Below, in pieces: positions 9,871 to 20,400 of a DNA stretch of 64,000 bases (positions within the stretch are counted from its first letter, which is position 1; each line of letters begins with the position of its first letter). Made by a program: the position numbers and the translations under genes. This DNA is from Candidatus Ichthyocystis sparus (GTDB lineage: Bacteria > Pseudomonadota > Gammaproteobacteria > Burkholderiales > 2013Ark19i), in NCBI RefSeq assembly GCF_900078745.1, contig NZ_FKII01000061.1, positions 230,371-294,370 of the forward strand, read 5' to 3'. A model generated the notes under the pieces. It was given only the letters and a program-made list of their open reading frames with translations, was not told the origin of the DNA and did not search any database.

Positions 9871-12024
9871 ATGATAAAGTTTGGCAGAGACATGATTAAG
9901 TTTGCTTGGCTCTTTAGGGGTGTTGTTTTTTGCATTTTACTGCTCAACAGTATGTTCTCATATTCAGTGTCAGTAAATAGGCTGGTTTCTGTTGACGCCA
10001 TAAAGAGCGGCAACGAATATGCAGTAAAGATGATGTTTTCAGGGGATGTTACCCTCAATCAAGAACCTAAAGTATTTAGCGTTGTATATCCAGCTAAGAT
10101 AGTTGTTGATCTTCCTGATGTTTCCACAAATAAACCTACATATGTTGTTCCTATTAACATAGGGGATTTTGTTAATGTTTACGTAGCGCATCTTTCTGGC
10201 AAGACTAGGTTGGTTTTTTCTCTGAAAAAATTTCATCCGTATAGACTAAAGCAAGAAGGAGATCATTTAATACTTTCATTGCTAGAAGTTAACGCAGAAA
10301 AATCTGCCTCAGCTAGCAAATCTCATGACAATGATTTTTTTAATGAATCAAAAAAAGGATCTTCTACAGATCATGTGTCCCCGTATAATTCTATCCAATC
10401 TGGTAAACAAGGTAATCTGACCAGTGTAGATTTTAGAAAAGGAACAAGTGGCAGTGGGTTGATAGTTATTAGTACCAATGTTGGTCGTTCCTTTATAAGA
10501 GCAGATAGGGTATCTGATGGTTTATTAATATATCTTCCTGATTTATCTTCTGATAGCTCGCTTCTAAAGACCTATGATGTTTCTGATTTTTATACTCCCG
10601 TTCAGAAGTTTTCAATAACTAAAGAGAAGCGTGGAATTGTTATACATGTGTACCTAAATGGAGTTTTTGAAGACAGGACCTTTGAAAGCAATGGGAAAAT
10701 TGTAATTGAGTTAAAGCGATCTGTATATGATGATAATTCTTATGGCAGATCTGCGAAACGTGTATTTTTAGGAAAGAAATTGTCATTAAATTTCCAAAAT
10801 ACTTCTATACGTGGTGCATTGCAAGCCATTGCTGATTTTACCAGGCTTAATATTCTTGTTACAGATAGTGTTAAGGGCAATTTGACTATGCGCCTTAATG
10901 ACGTACCATGGGATCAAGCACTGAATATCATTTTAGATTCAGCTAACCTAGGTATGAGGAGGAATGGTAGCGTTATTGTGGTAGGTACAACTAAGGAATT
11001 GCTAGAATCAGATAAGCAGTATCTTCAATCAGAGAAACAAATGAACGAACTGGCTCAAACTAAATTAGTTGTGTTTCACTTAAATTATCAAAAAGCAGAC
11101 GATGTTGAGCGTATGTTTGACAGTAAGAACAAAATACTGTCTGAGAGAGGTAGCGTTATTGTTGATAACCGCACAAATCAAATTTTTATTCGAGATGTTC
11201 CTGACAAAGTTAAAGAGGTACGCGATTTTATTAAGGCTATTGATGTACCAGTATCGCAGGTTATGATTGAAGCTAGGATTGTTGAAGCGAGCAGCTCATT
11301 TAATAGGTCACTTGGGATTAGATTGGGAACAGTTGGTAATAACAATAATTCTACTTGGGGTGCTGATATAGCACAGACTACTGCTATACGGAACCAACCT
11401 GCTAGTATGATTACCCAGTCAGCAAGTAACTTTAATGTTAATTTGCCTGCCTCTGGTAGCTCTCCTGGTAAATTTGCTTGGACAATTTTTAACTCCGATA
11501 GTACGGGATTGCTCAACTTAGAGATTAGTGCAATGGAAGCAGATGGTGGTGGTAAGACGTTATCTAATCCTAGAGTCGTAACTTCTGATAAACAATTGGC
11601 CATAATAGAACAGGGTACCGAAATTCCGTATACAACTGTTCAGGGAACAGGAGCTAATGTTACTCTGTCCACAGATTTCAAGAAGGTCAATTTATCGTTG
11701 AGTGTTACACCGCAGATTACCCCGAACAACCATGTCATCTTGGATGTTGAAGTCACTAAGGATTCAGTGGGATTAATTTCTACAACAGCCGGCCCATCCA
11801 TAAATACAAAACATGTAAAAACCAAAGTACTAGTTGAAGACGGCGGTACGCTTGTTATAGGTGGAATATACGAAGATTCAAAAAATGAAGATAACTCTAA
11901 GATTCCATTACTAGGAGATTTTCCAATCCTTGGTAGTCTATTTAAAGTTAAGACTAATACGCACAGACTGTCAGAGTTGATGGTATTTATAACACCTAGG
12001 GTGATTTACGATAAACAGCAATAA
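9871..12024 (+). CDS. pilQ: Type IV pilus secretin PilQ
   Basis: 717 residues, forming the outer-membrane channel through which the pilus passes. A signal peptide (to about residue 35) is followed by AMIN domains (about 40-130 and 185-275), which bind peptidoglycan, an STN/N0 domain (about 310-370), an N1 domain (about 395-460) and the secretin C-domain (about 530-715) with the family motif IPLLGDFPILGSLFK. A second ATG at 9892 would also give a signal peptide; neither has a strong Shine-Dalgarno. The aroK-aroB pair that often follows pilQ is absent; mnmE on the other strand comes next. Confidence 0.95.
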   Translation: MIKFGRDMIKFAWLFRGVVFCILLLNSMFSYSVSVNRLVSVDAIKSGNEYAVKMMFSGDVTLNQEPKVFSVVYPAKIVVDLPDVSTNKPTYVVPINIGDFVNVYVAHLSGKTRLVFSLKKFHPYRLKQEGDHLILSLLEVNAEKSASASKSHDNDFFNESKKGSSTDHVSPYNSIQSGKQGNLTSVDFRKGTSGSGLIVISTNVGRSFIRADRVSDGLLIYLPDLSSDSSLLKTYDVSDFYTPVQKFSITKEKRGIVIHVYLNGVFEDRTFESNGKIVIELKRSVYDDNSYGRSAKRVFLGKKLSLNFQNTSIRGALQAIADFTRLNILVTDSVKGNLTMRLNDVPWDQALNIILDSANLGMRRNGSVIVVGTTKELLESDKQYLQSEKQMNELAQTKLVVFHLNYQKADDVERMFDSKNKILSERGSVIVDNRTNQIFIRDVPDKVKEVRDFIKAIDVPVSQVMIEARIVEASSSFNRSLGIRLGTVGNNNNSTWGADIAQTTAIRNQPASMITQSASNFNVNLPASGSSPGKFAWTIFNSDSTGLLNLEISAMEADGGGKTLSNPRVVTSDKQLAIIEQGTEIPYTTVQGTGANVTLSTDFKKVNLSLSVTPQITPNNHVILDVEVTKDSVGLISTTAGPSINTKHVKTKVLVEDGGTLVIGGIYEDSKNEDNSKIPLLGDFPILGSLFKVKTNTHRLSELMVFITPRVIYDKQQ

Positions 12025-12042
12025 CAATAATGTTGATTGTTA

Positions 12043-13410
12043 CTATTTTCCTATGCAAAATTTGGAAAATATTTCTGTAAGAATATGGTCATCCGATACA
12101 GTGCCAATTATTTCTTCCAGGCTTTTAGTTGCTAATCGTAATTCATCTGCAAATATCTCTAGACGATGTATCTCATTTTTGGCTGATGTTATATGAGATA
12201 GTGCTTTGTAAATATTACTTTCGTGGCGCTTATTTATATACAACGTACAGTCCATCAACCGTTTTTCACTTAAGTTTTTTTGTATCTCGCATCTTAGCTT
12301 TTTTAAGCCTCTGCAATCAATAGTAGATACCGTGACGATAGTAAAATTGGTCACCTTAGTCAAAGCTCCAACTACTAGTTCAATTTCTGTATCACACAGT
12401 CGATCAACTTTGTTTAGTACTATAATAATGTTCTTATCTGACAATTTGTCCATTAGCGAAATGCATGCTTCAACAGGACTATCAGTGATATCTATAACAA
12501 CGAGTATTATGTGAGCTTTGGCTATTTCTTGAAAGCTCTTTTCTATTCCCATCTGTTCAATGGCGTCAGTACTGTTTTCATTTAATCCAGCAGTGTCAAT
12601 TAACGAAATAGTGTTGGATCCTAATGTTAGTCTTTCCTCAATAGTATCTCGTGTTGTTCCAGCAATATTGCTTACAATGGAGCGATTTGTTCTGAGTATC
12701 GCATTTATAAGGCTCGATTTTCCAGCATTTACATTACCAATAATCACAACTCTGGGGCCACTATTGAGAATATTATTATTCCCCGTTTGTTCTACAATGT
12801 GCATAACGTCAGCTTCTATTTTTGTTACACAAGAAAGAAGCTTTGTTTCTGCTTCTGGAAATGTAATATCTTCCTCCGGAAAGTCTATAAGTGCCTCAGT
12901 ATACGTTCTCACATATATCAGCTGCTCTTTGATATTTTTAATTAACTGAGTAAATAGACCAGCTATATTTTTTGCTGCTGCCCTAACCATAGCCTCTGAT
13001 TGAGCATTAATAATATCCGATATTGCTTCTGCTTGGGCTAGGTCCATCTTATTGTTGTAGTACGACCTTAAAGTAAATTCTCCAGGATCTGCTAACCTAG
13101 AGCCCGCCCGTAAGCATACATCTAAAACCATATGAGTAACAATTAATCCACCATGACAATGGATCTCAATTATGTCCTCCCCAGTGTATGAGTGAGGTGC
13201 TCTAAAAAATAATACAATTACGCTGTCTATTATATTATCTTCATCATATACGTGTGCTGTTACAGGTTTTCTTACAGGTATTCTCTTTTTAAACAGAGTA
13301 TCCGACAACAAACCTAGATTGTCTCCAGATACACGAACAATCGATATTGCTCCGCTGCCATGAGGAGTGGATATGGCAGCAATAGTATCGTGGTAGTACG
13401 CTCCTATCAT
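12043..13410 (-). CDS. mnmE: tRNA-5-carboxymethylaminomethyl-2-thiouridine GTPase MnmE
   Basis: 455 residues. With MnmG it modifies the wobble uridine of several tRNAs. The N-terminal folate-binding domain starts DTIAAISTPHGSGAISIVRV. The G domain has GNVNAGKSS (225-233), DTAG (272-275) and NKVD, and the protein ends with the catalytic CIGK (452-455). Its ATG overlaps the yidC stop by 4 bp, so the two are co-translated. It ends 18 bp from pilQ, convergently. Last gene of the rpmH-rnpA-yidD-yidC-mnmE cluster. Confidence 0.97.
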   Translation of the reverse strand: MIGAYYHDTIAAISTPHGSGAISIVRVSGDNLGLLSDTLFKKRIPVRKPVTAHVYDEDNIIDSVIVLFFRAPHSYTGEDIIEIHCHGGLIVTHMVLDVCLRAGSRLADPGEFTLRSYYNNKMDLAQAEAISDIINAQSEAMVRAAAKNIAGLFTQLIKNIKEQLIYVRTYTEALIDFPEEDITFPEAETKLLSCVTKIEADVMHIVEQTGNNNILNSGPRVVIIGNVNAGKSSLINAILRTNRSIVSNIAGTTRDTIEERLTLGSNTISLIDTAGLNENSTDAIEQMGIEKSFQEIAKAHIILVVIDITDSPVEACISLMDKLSDKNIIIVLNKVDRLCDTEIELVVGALTKVTNFTIVTVSTIDCRGLKKLRCEIQKNLSEKRLMDCTLYINKRHESNIYKALSHITSAKNEIHRLEIFADELRLATKSLEEIIGTVSDDHILTEIFSKFCIGK

Positions 13411-15020
13411 GTTTTGTTTAATTTTTTCGTTATGTATAACTGCTGTAACAGCGACAATATATTATTAGTGATCCAATACAAAACTAACCCAGATGGGAAA
13501 AAGAAAAACATGACTGAGAAGACCATAGGCATAATTGTCATTACTTTTGCCTGAACTGGATCAGTTGCTGGTGGATTCATTTTAGTTTGCAAGAAGGTCG
13601 ATAGCGCAAGAGCTATTGGTAGAATGTAAAGAGGATCAGGTGATGATAAGTCTTTTACCCATCCTAGCCATCGAGCTTCCCTTATCTCTACACTCGTTGA
13701 TAGCACATAGTAAAGAGAGATGAATACCGGTACCTGTATAATTATAGGTAAACACCCCGCTGCAGGATTTACACCCTCTTTCTGAAATAGCTCCACTATA
13801 GTCTTTTGTTGCTTGATTTTGTCAGAGCTATACGTGTCTTTCAGTAGCTGTATCTTTGGGGCAAGGACCTTCATCTTAGCCATCGACCTATAGCTTGCAG
13901 CAGATAGAGGGAAAAACACTATCTTTATTAGGATGGTAAGCAATATTATCGCCCATCCCCAGTTCTTAGTTACAATTTGTATCCAGCTAAGTAGTTTGAA
14001 TAGAGGCTGAGCAATAATAGTCGACCAGCCGTAATCAGTAACTAGATCAAGGCCCGGAGCAATTGATGCCAGTTTGTTTTGTTCCTGAGGTCCAGCGTAG
14101 AATCTGGACTTAGCATAGTGTATGGACTTAGGCTCAACTAAGCCTAAATCTTGCTTAAATCCAACCGTGTAAAGTTGGGACGATGGTTCTTTGAAAGCGT
14201 AAAAAGTAGTTGATTTTGTACTATCTGGTATCCAAGCACTTACAAAGTAATGTTGGATAAAGCCACACCAACCGTGCTCATTGCTCATCTCTGTATGGCT
14301 CTGGTCCATGCTAGAGAATGGTATCTTGACAAACTTCTTGCTTTGCGTATACACGGCGGCACCAAGATACGAGCGAACAAATCTAGACTGTTCGTGTACT
14401 GGGTAAGAATCTCTTTGTATGAGTCCAAATAGGAATGGATTTATAGCTCTTGCGGAGTTATTAGTAATTTTGTATACAACATCAATTATATAGCTATTGT
14501 TGCTAATGGTGTATGTTGCCGATACATTGACTCCGCGATCTTGTCCCGTTAAAACTACTGCCGATGTTCCTGAAAGTTCATCGTATGAAACGTTACTCTT
14601 GCTAAATAATGGCTGGAACACGACAGAATCTTTGCCTGGAAGCTGAATTTTTACGAAGCTCGATGAATGGTAGACAGGTTCCTGATTACTTAGAAGCTCG
14701 TACTCTTTCTCACCCTTTTCTTGATCATGATACTTTTTTAGGTACATGCTTACTATGTTGCCGTTTTTGGGATCAATGGCCAGATTTACTAATGATGACG
14801 AGACATATATGGGTTTTATCGTACTTTCCTGTTTCTGCTTCATCAATGATATGACATCAGGCTTTTTTTCTACATCGAGGGGATTGTAGATAGGTGCTGA
14901 ATTACTATAACCAGAGTTATTACTATATTCCTTGTTCCAATTCTGGTATAACCCGAGCAGAGACCCAAACAAAACAAATATTAGGACAAGTCTTACAGTT
15001 TCCATAAAAATTCCATACAC
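13407..15020 (-). CDS. yidC: Membrane protein insertase YidC
   Basis: 537 residues. Inserts membrane proteins alone or with SecYEG. One N-terminal membrane segment (about residues 8-25) is followed by a large periplasmic beta-sandwich domain, then the conserved five-helix insertase core beginning NWGWAIILLTILIKIVF, with the QKEGVNPAAGCLPIIIQ loop. Overlaps mnmE by 4 bp and lies 25 bp after yidD. Confidence 0.97.
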   Translation of the reverse strand: MYGIFMETVRLVLIFVLFGSLLGLYQNWNKEYSNNSGYSNSAPIYNPLDVEKKPDVISLMKQKQESTIKPIYVSSSLVNLAIDPKNGNIVSMYLKKYHDQEKGEKEYELLSNQEPVYHSSSFVKIQLPGKDSVVFQPLFSKSNVSYDELSGTSAVVLTGQDRGVNVSATYTISNNSYIIDVVYKITNNSARAINPFLFGLIQRDSYPVHEQSRFVRSYLGAAVYTQSKKFVKIPFSSMDQSHTEMSNEHGWCGFIQHYFVSAWIPDSTKSTTFYAFKEPSSQLYTVGFKQDLGLVEPKSIHYAKSRFYAGPQEQNKLASIAPGLDLVTDYGWSTIIAQPLFKLLSWIQIVTKNWGWAIILLTILIKIVFFPLSAASYRSMAKMKVLAPKIQLLKDTYSSDKIKQQKTIVELFQKEGVNPAAGCLPIIIQVPVFISLYYVLSTSVEIREARWLGWVKDLSSPDPLYILPIALALSTFLQTKMNPPATDPVQAKVMTIMPMVFSVMFFFFPSGLVLYWITNNILSLLQQLYITKKLNKT

Positions 15021-15045
15021 CTTATCTACGGTGAATCGAAGCCGT

Positions 15046-15270
15046 TCAGGGGTTGTCTATCCCACAGTTTTTGTTTAGAGGATTGCATCGCAGTATACGG
15101 TACAGAGCCCTAAATAACCCACTGTAGGGACCATACTTCATTATCGCAAGCTTAGCATACGCAGAACAGCTAGGATAAAATCTGCAGCTCCTGCCACAAA
15201 AAGGACTCAGAAACAGCTGATAGATGTTGACAATAAAGACCAGGGAGCGAGTAAGAAAGGTGCGGATCAT
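15046..15270 (-). CDS. yidD: Membrane protein insertion efficiency factor YidD
   Basis: 74 residues with the diagnostic CRFYPSCSAYAKLAI block and a hydrophobic N-terminus (YQLFLSPF). YidD is a small membrane-associated protein that assists YidC-dependent insertion. Its start overlaps the rnpA stop by 4 bp. The usual HPGGxDPVP-type tail is replaced by NPLNKNCGIDNP, a modest divergence. Confidence 0.93.
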   Translation of the reverse strand: MIRTFLTRSLVFIVNIYQLFLSPFCGRSCRFYPSCSAYAKLAIMKYGPYSGLFRALYRILRCNPLNKNCGIDNP

Positions 15271-15638
15271 TTTTTAGCCTTTTTTTCTGACAAGGCATGG
15301 AATAGTAAATACAGAAGGTTGCGTATATCACTCTTTAGCATAGTACTTACATTTCCCTTTAGAGATACGACTATGTCAGTTTTAGGAAGATGATCAATAC
15401 CCTCCCTGAAGCACTCACGAATGAGACGTTTTACCAAGTTGCGTTTAACTGAGGTCTTAGTAGACCTCTTAGGTACCACCATACCCAGGCGCGCGAAGCA
15501 GAAAGGAGGGTCAGCAGAGCAATACGCTTTGAATGGACCAGATCTCACTGAATCAGGCTTCGAGCTATACACAGATACAAACTCAGACTTTTTTCGGATA
15601 GAACGCAGTGTCCTCTTAAAAGACAACGGCTTCGACAA
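15267..15638 (-). CDS. rnpA: Ribonuclease P protein component
   Basis: 123 residues. Binds the RNase P RNA and helps 5' maturation of tRNA. It shows the RNR signature in KRNLVKRLIRECFRE and an FARLGMVVPKR strand. The start is TTG (TTG TCG AAG), with AGGAG overlapping the rpmH stop codon; no ATG or GTG nearby fits. Lies between rpmH and yidD, 10 bp and -4 bp respectively, as in most bacteria. Confidence 0.93.
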   Translation of the reverse strand: MSKPLSFKRTLRSIRKKSEFVSVYSSKPDSVRSGPFKAYCSADPPFCFARLGMVVPKRSTKTSVKRNLVKRLIRECFREGIDHLPKTDIVVSLKGNVSTMLKSDIRNLLYLLFHALSEKKAKK

Positions 15639-15648
15639 ATATACTCTC

Positions 15649-15777
15649 CTAGGCAGACAAGCGACGTCTTCCCTTTGCCCTGCGCGACTTTAATACCAAA
15701 GAACCCGCCCTCATACGTGCCCGAAAGCCATGTGTTCGTTTACGCCGTATGTTGGAAGGTTGGAAGGTTCTCTTCAT
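15649..15777 (-). CDS. rpmH: 50S ribosomal protein L34
   Basis: 42 residues, [18 protein letters not shown] through [10 protein letters not shown]; two fewer than the usual 44, missing around the central R-T-R-G-G segment. L34 is a late-assembly large-subunit protein. It heads the rnpA-yidD-yidC-mnmE group. In most bacteria dnaA lies just upstream and divergent; here the 82-bp gap leads to a fumarase gene and has no recognisable DnaA box. Confidence 0.95.
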   Translation of the reverse strand: MKRTFQPSNIRRKRTHGFRARMRAGSLVLKSRRAKGRRRLSA

Positions 15778-15859
15778 TGGTTACCCTTACCCCCGGCCTA
15801 CTACCCCTTAATGAGATAGAGAAAGAAAAATTGAAAAACTAACCTGCGGCGCATTATAG

Positions 15860-17374
15860 CTAATTTCCAACGTCTTTTAAAGGTATTTTCCACTTTTGGG
15901 GACCAATTTCATGAATTGATTCCCCAGATGAAGATACAGATACTGTAACTGGCATGTCTTTTACTATTAGTTTTCGTACTCCCTCCATTCCAAGATCAGG
16001 AAATGCAATCATCTCTACCTTTTTAATAGATTTGGAAATTAAATAGGCGGCTCCACCAACTGCTATCATAGAAACAGCTCCATACTTTTTTATTGCATTT
16101 ATGCCTTTTTGTTTTCTTTCTCCCTTTCCAATCATCCCAATTACACCCACCTTTTCTGATAACATAAGATCTGCAAAACGATCCATGCGGTCTGCTGTGG
16201 TAGGTCCAGCTGGTCCAATTATTTCGTCTCTAACCGGATCAACAGGTCCAACGTAGTAAACCACCTTCCCTTTTAGATCAAACGGAAGCTTTTGTCCCGC
16301 GTTTATTATGTCTTGAATTCTCTTGTGGGCAGCATCGCGTGCAGTGTAGAGGGTTCCTGATAACAGAAGATTCTGGCCAGCTTTCCATTTTGCTATATCA
16401 TTTTTTGTCAACGTATCCAAATTTACTGACGTTGCTTCAACTCTCGTATCAGACAAACTTATTTCTGGCCAAATAGATAAATCTGGTTCCTGAAAAGATG
16501 CTACGTTCGTGCCGTCTAGCGAGAAATGTACATGCCTTGTGGCAGCACAGTTAGGTATAAGACCAACTGGAAGTGAGACCGCATGTGTTGGGTAGGTCAT
16601 GACCTTAACATCCAATACGGTTGTTATCCCACCTAGACCTTGTGCACCAATTCCCAATGCATTCACACGTTGGTAAATCTCTAGTCGTAATTTCTCTATA
16701 TCGTTTTGGGGGCCTCTCTCCTGGACTTCATGCATATCAATTGGTGCCATTAAAGATCTTTTTGCCATGCACATAGCATACTCTGGTGTTCCACCTATGC
16801 CCACTCCTAGCATTCCTGGAGGGCACCAGCCTGCCCCCATAGATGGGAGGGTTTCAACTATCCAATCAACCACAGAAGCCGATGGATCAAGGTTAACGAA
16901 TCTACTTTTATTTTCCGATCCCCCCCCCTTAGCTGCCAGATGAACATCCAGCTTATCCCCAGGCACAATATTGTAGTGAATAACCGCCGGTGTATTGTCC
17001 TTAGTATTTATTCTGTTACCATACGGATCAGACAGAATAGAAAAGCGTAATTTGTTATTAGGGTCCTTATATGCCCTTCGTACGCCCTCATGTACCATTT
17101 CAGATACAGACATGTCAGTGTCCCACCGTACGTTCATTCCAACATCCAGGAACACTACAGAGATTCCAGTGTCCTGACAGATGGGTCTCTTGTTTTCAGC
17201 GCTCATCCTAGAATTAAGCAGTATTTGTGCTATAGCCGTTTTAGCAGCAGGGTTTTTTTCCCTGGCATATGATTCAGACATGGCCATAACGAAATCAGGT
17301 GAATGACAATAGGAAATGAATTGGAAGGCGTTTCGTATAGATTCTATGAACTGCAGTTTTGTTATTACAGACAT
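15860..17374 (-). CDS. fumA: Class I fumarate hydratase (iron-sulphur type)
   Basis: 504 residues. Interconverts fumarate and malate in the TCA cycle using a [4Fe-4S] cluster. Cluster ligands are placed at Cys66 (RPICQDTG), Cys184 (GAGWCPPG) and Cys276 (IPNCAATRH), with spacing close to characterised class I enzymes. The KGGGSENKS motif at 149-157 is encoded by a run of nine G on the coding strand (16920-16928), a possible slippage site. Stands 111 bp downstream of dnaE. Whether the best symbol is fumA or fumB cannot be told from sequence. Confidence 0.93.
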   Translation of the reverse strand: MSVITKLQFIESIRNAFQFISYCHSPDFVMAMSESYAREKNPAAKTAIAQILLNSRMSAENKRPICQDTGISVVFLDVGMNVRWDTDMSVSEMVHEGVRRAYKDPNNKLRFSILSDPYGNRINTKDNTPAVIHYNIVPGDKLDVHLAAKGGGSENKSRFVNLDPSASVVDWIVETLPSMGAGWCPPGMLGVGIGGTPEYAMCMAKRSLMAPIDMHEVQERGPQNDIEKLRLEIYQRVNALGIGAQGLGGITTVLDVKVMTYPTHAVSLPVGLIPNCAATRHVHFSLDGTNVASFQEPDLSIWPEISLSDTRVEATSVNLDTLTKNDIAKWKAGQNLLLSGTLYTARDAAHKRIQDIINAGQKLPFDLKGKVVYYVGPVDPVRDEIIGPAGPTTADRMDRFADLMLSEKVGVIGMIGKGERKQKGINAIKKYGAVSMIAVGGAAYLISKSIKKVEMIAFPDLGMEGVRKLIVKDMPVTVSVSSSGESIHEIGPQKWKIPLKDVGN

Positions 17375-17485
17375 ATTTTATCTTCCATAAGATTAAAATA
17401 GGAACAGGATGCTTTCGTATTAGACCATTGTCAGCACGATATTTTAGGGGAAAATGTGACTTTTACCCAGTATTAATTTCAATAT

Positions 17486-20400
17486 TCAGTACTTTATGCT
17501 GTAAGGCGTTTCCGATGAGGCAAGTAGTTGTTGGCATGATTCTAAAAGTTCATTAGAAATTTTTATCTTCCATTTTGATCCGGTTCTTACATGACAGGAA
17601 ACGTTATTTTTTACATAATGGAAAATTACTGATACTCTGTGCCCAGGGTTTGCATGGGTCTTAATTATTTTGCAGATTTCAACGATTGGTGATGACGGGC
17701 TTACGTTTAAAACTAGTTGGGATGCCCTTTCCTCTCTTATTTGTTCTATGGATAGTATGCGGTTTGCTACAAATTTGTTTGTTTTGCGATAGTGGTCTAA
17801 AATTGTTCTTCCTTCGAAGAACAGGATATTGTCAATCTTCAAGATGTGCCTATTTTTTTCAAAATTATCAGAGAATACAGTAACTTCTATTTCTACTGTG
17901 CCGTCCGTTATTAACGCGAAATATGCTTTTCCGACCCTTCTTATTTTGCTTACTATGCCGCTTATCAATATGTTGCTGTTATCCGTATGCTTACTTAGTA
18001 CTTCGTTCAGAGACAATTTAGTAATTTGACGTGACTCTTCCGAAAATGCCTCGAACGGATGAGAACTTAGGAAAAATCCTATAGCATTTTTTTCTTCCGA
18101 CAGTTTTTTTAGTAGAGGCCACTTTGGTGCAGTATCTTGAGATTTTTCCCTACCCTCGCTTTCATGCATGTGGTGATCAATGTCGAATAGTATAATTTGG
18201 TTGGTTCCTGAATTTTTTTGTATGGCCTGTTGCACAGCGTCCTTTATATCTTCGAATATCTTTCTTCTATTGTAATCTAGGGAGTCAAATGCACCACCTT
18301 TTACAAGGAATTCTATGCTCCTTCTGTTAATGATGTCTGTATCAATGCGGTTGCAGAAGTCAGAGAAACTAGAAAATTTTCCTAAGCGCCTCTTGTTCAC
18401 TATTTCTAGAGCTACGTTTTGTCCTACACATTTTATGGCCCCTAGTCCGTAAGAGATAGTTTTTTTGTCTATGGATACAAACCTGTAATCTGATTGATTA
18501 ATGTCTGGTGAATTAACATTTATGCCATTATTTATGGAATCGTCATACAGTATTTTTATTTTGTCAGTATTGTCCATATCAAGAGAGAGTGATGCAGCCA
18601 TGAAGCAAGATGTATAATGTCTCTTTAACCAAGCAGTTTGATATGCAATAACAGCGTATGCAGCTGAATGTGATTTATTAAACCCATATTCTGCAAATTT
18701 TTCCATCAGATTAAATAAGTGAATGGACAACTGCTGGTCATAGTTATTTTTTTGGGCTCCGGATATGAAAATTTCACGATGTTTGGCCATTTCATCAGTT
18801 TTTTTCTTTCCCATAGCTCGTCTTAATAAATCAGCACCACCCAGAGAGTACCCAGCTATGATGCGTGATATCAACATAACTTGTTCTTGATATACAATAA
18901 TTCCATAAGTTGGCTTTAGTACAGGTTCTAAGCTGGGGTGGTAATAATTTACAGTTGCTTTTTCATGCTTCCTGTTTATGAAATCATCTACCATGCCGGA
19001 GCCAAGGGGCCCCGGTCTGTATAACGCCAAAACGGCTATGATGTCCTCGAAGTTGTTGGGGCGCAGTTTTTTCAGGAGTTCCTTCATTCCGCGTGATTCT
19101 AGCTGGAATATGCCTGTTGTGTTTCCATCGCATAGCAAGTTGTAAGTTTCTTGGTCGTCGAATTTTATTTTTCTAATATCAAAGCTTTTTTGGTCTGGAT
19201 ATGACGATTTGATGGATTCTTCAGTCCAGTTTATGATGGTTAGCGTTTTTAATCCCAGAAAATCAAACTTTACTAACCCAACTTCCTCTACATCGTCTTT
19301 GTCGTACTGACTGAGCATATCGTGTGAGTTGTCAGGCTTGAATAGAGGACAAAAATTAACCAACCTGTCTGGTGCAATAAGAACTCCCCCTGCATGTGTG
19401 CTGACGTTTCTTACGATTCCTTCGAGCTCTTTGGCAAGAGAGATGCATTGTCGGACATCCTCCTCATTTTCTATCCTATTTTTGAGCGATGGCTCCATTT
19501 CACATGCTACATCTATAGTGATGTTTTTTCCTGGTTCGAATGGTATTAGTTTTGCTATTCCATCAACAAATGTATATGGTAGATTCAAGACGCGCCCGAT
19601 GTCTCGTATAGCAGCTTTAGCGGCCATGGTTCCGAAGGTTGCTATTTGTGACACAGCATCGCTACCATATTTATTTTTTACATAATCGATTACTTGTTGG
19701 CGTTTTTCTTGACAAAAATCGATATCAAAATCAGGCATGCTAATGCGTTCTGGATTTAGGAATCTCTCAAAAAGTAGATTGTATTCAATTGGATCCAGCT
19801 CGGTTATTCCTAGGTAGTATGCAACTATTGATCCCGCTCCGGATCCTCTGCCGGGACCGACAGGAACGTCGTTATTTTTAGCCCAATTAATGAAGTCCTG
19901 AACAATTAAAAAGTATCCAGCAAATCCCATTTTATTTATTATGTGCAGCTCATCTGCTAGTCGTTGTTGGTAAATATGCTTTTTTTCTTTTGGTAGCAGG
20001 GCAATTATTGGCTTCGATTTATCATTAACTAGTTGTTCTAGGTACTCTGTTAGTGATAGGTCGTTTGGTAGAGGGAAATCTGGCAACTTGGGGACGCCAA
20101 GCTCAATTTCTATGTTGCATTGTTTTGCTATTTCTACTGTGTTTGTTAGAGCGTCTTTGTACAAGCTAAAAATATTGCCGGCTTCTTCCTGAGATATAAG
20201 ATATTGCGCAGGCTTGAATTCTTTGGGGCGGTTTGGGTGATTAAGTGTCCATCCGCTGGCTATACATACCCTCGCCTCGTGCGCGTCAAAGTCGCTCTTT
20301 TTTACGAATTGTACAGGATGTGTTGCAACCAGGGCTGTTTTTGTTGTTTGTCCAAGTTTTGCAGTGGCGCTTAGCAGATCTTCATGCCTAGGATCATACC

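Noticed and set aside
12022..12042. TAACAAT / ATTGTTA inverted repeat between pilQ and mnmE as a two-way terminator
   Set aside because: Seven A/T-dominated pairs with a 7-nt loop and no clean T-run; too weak to call.
15778..15859. Origin of replication next to rpmH
   Set aside because: No DnaA-box-like TTATCCACA, no dnaA gene and no AT-rich unwinding block; the rpmH neighbourhood alone is not evidence.
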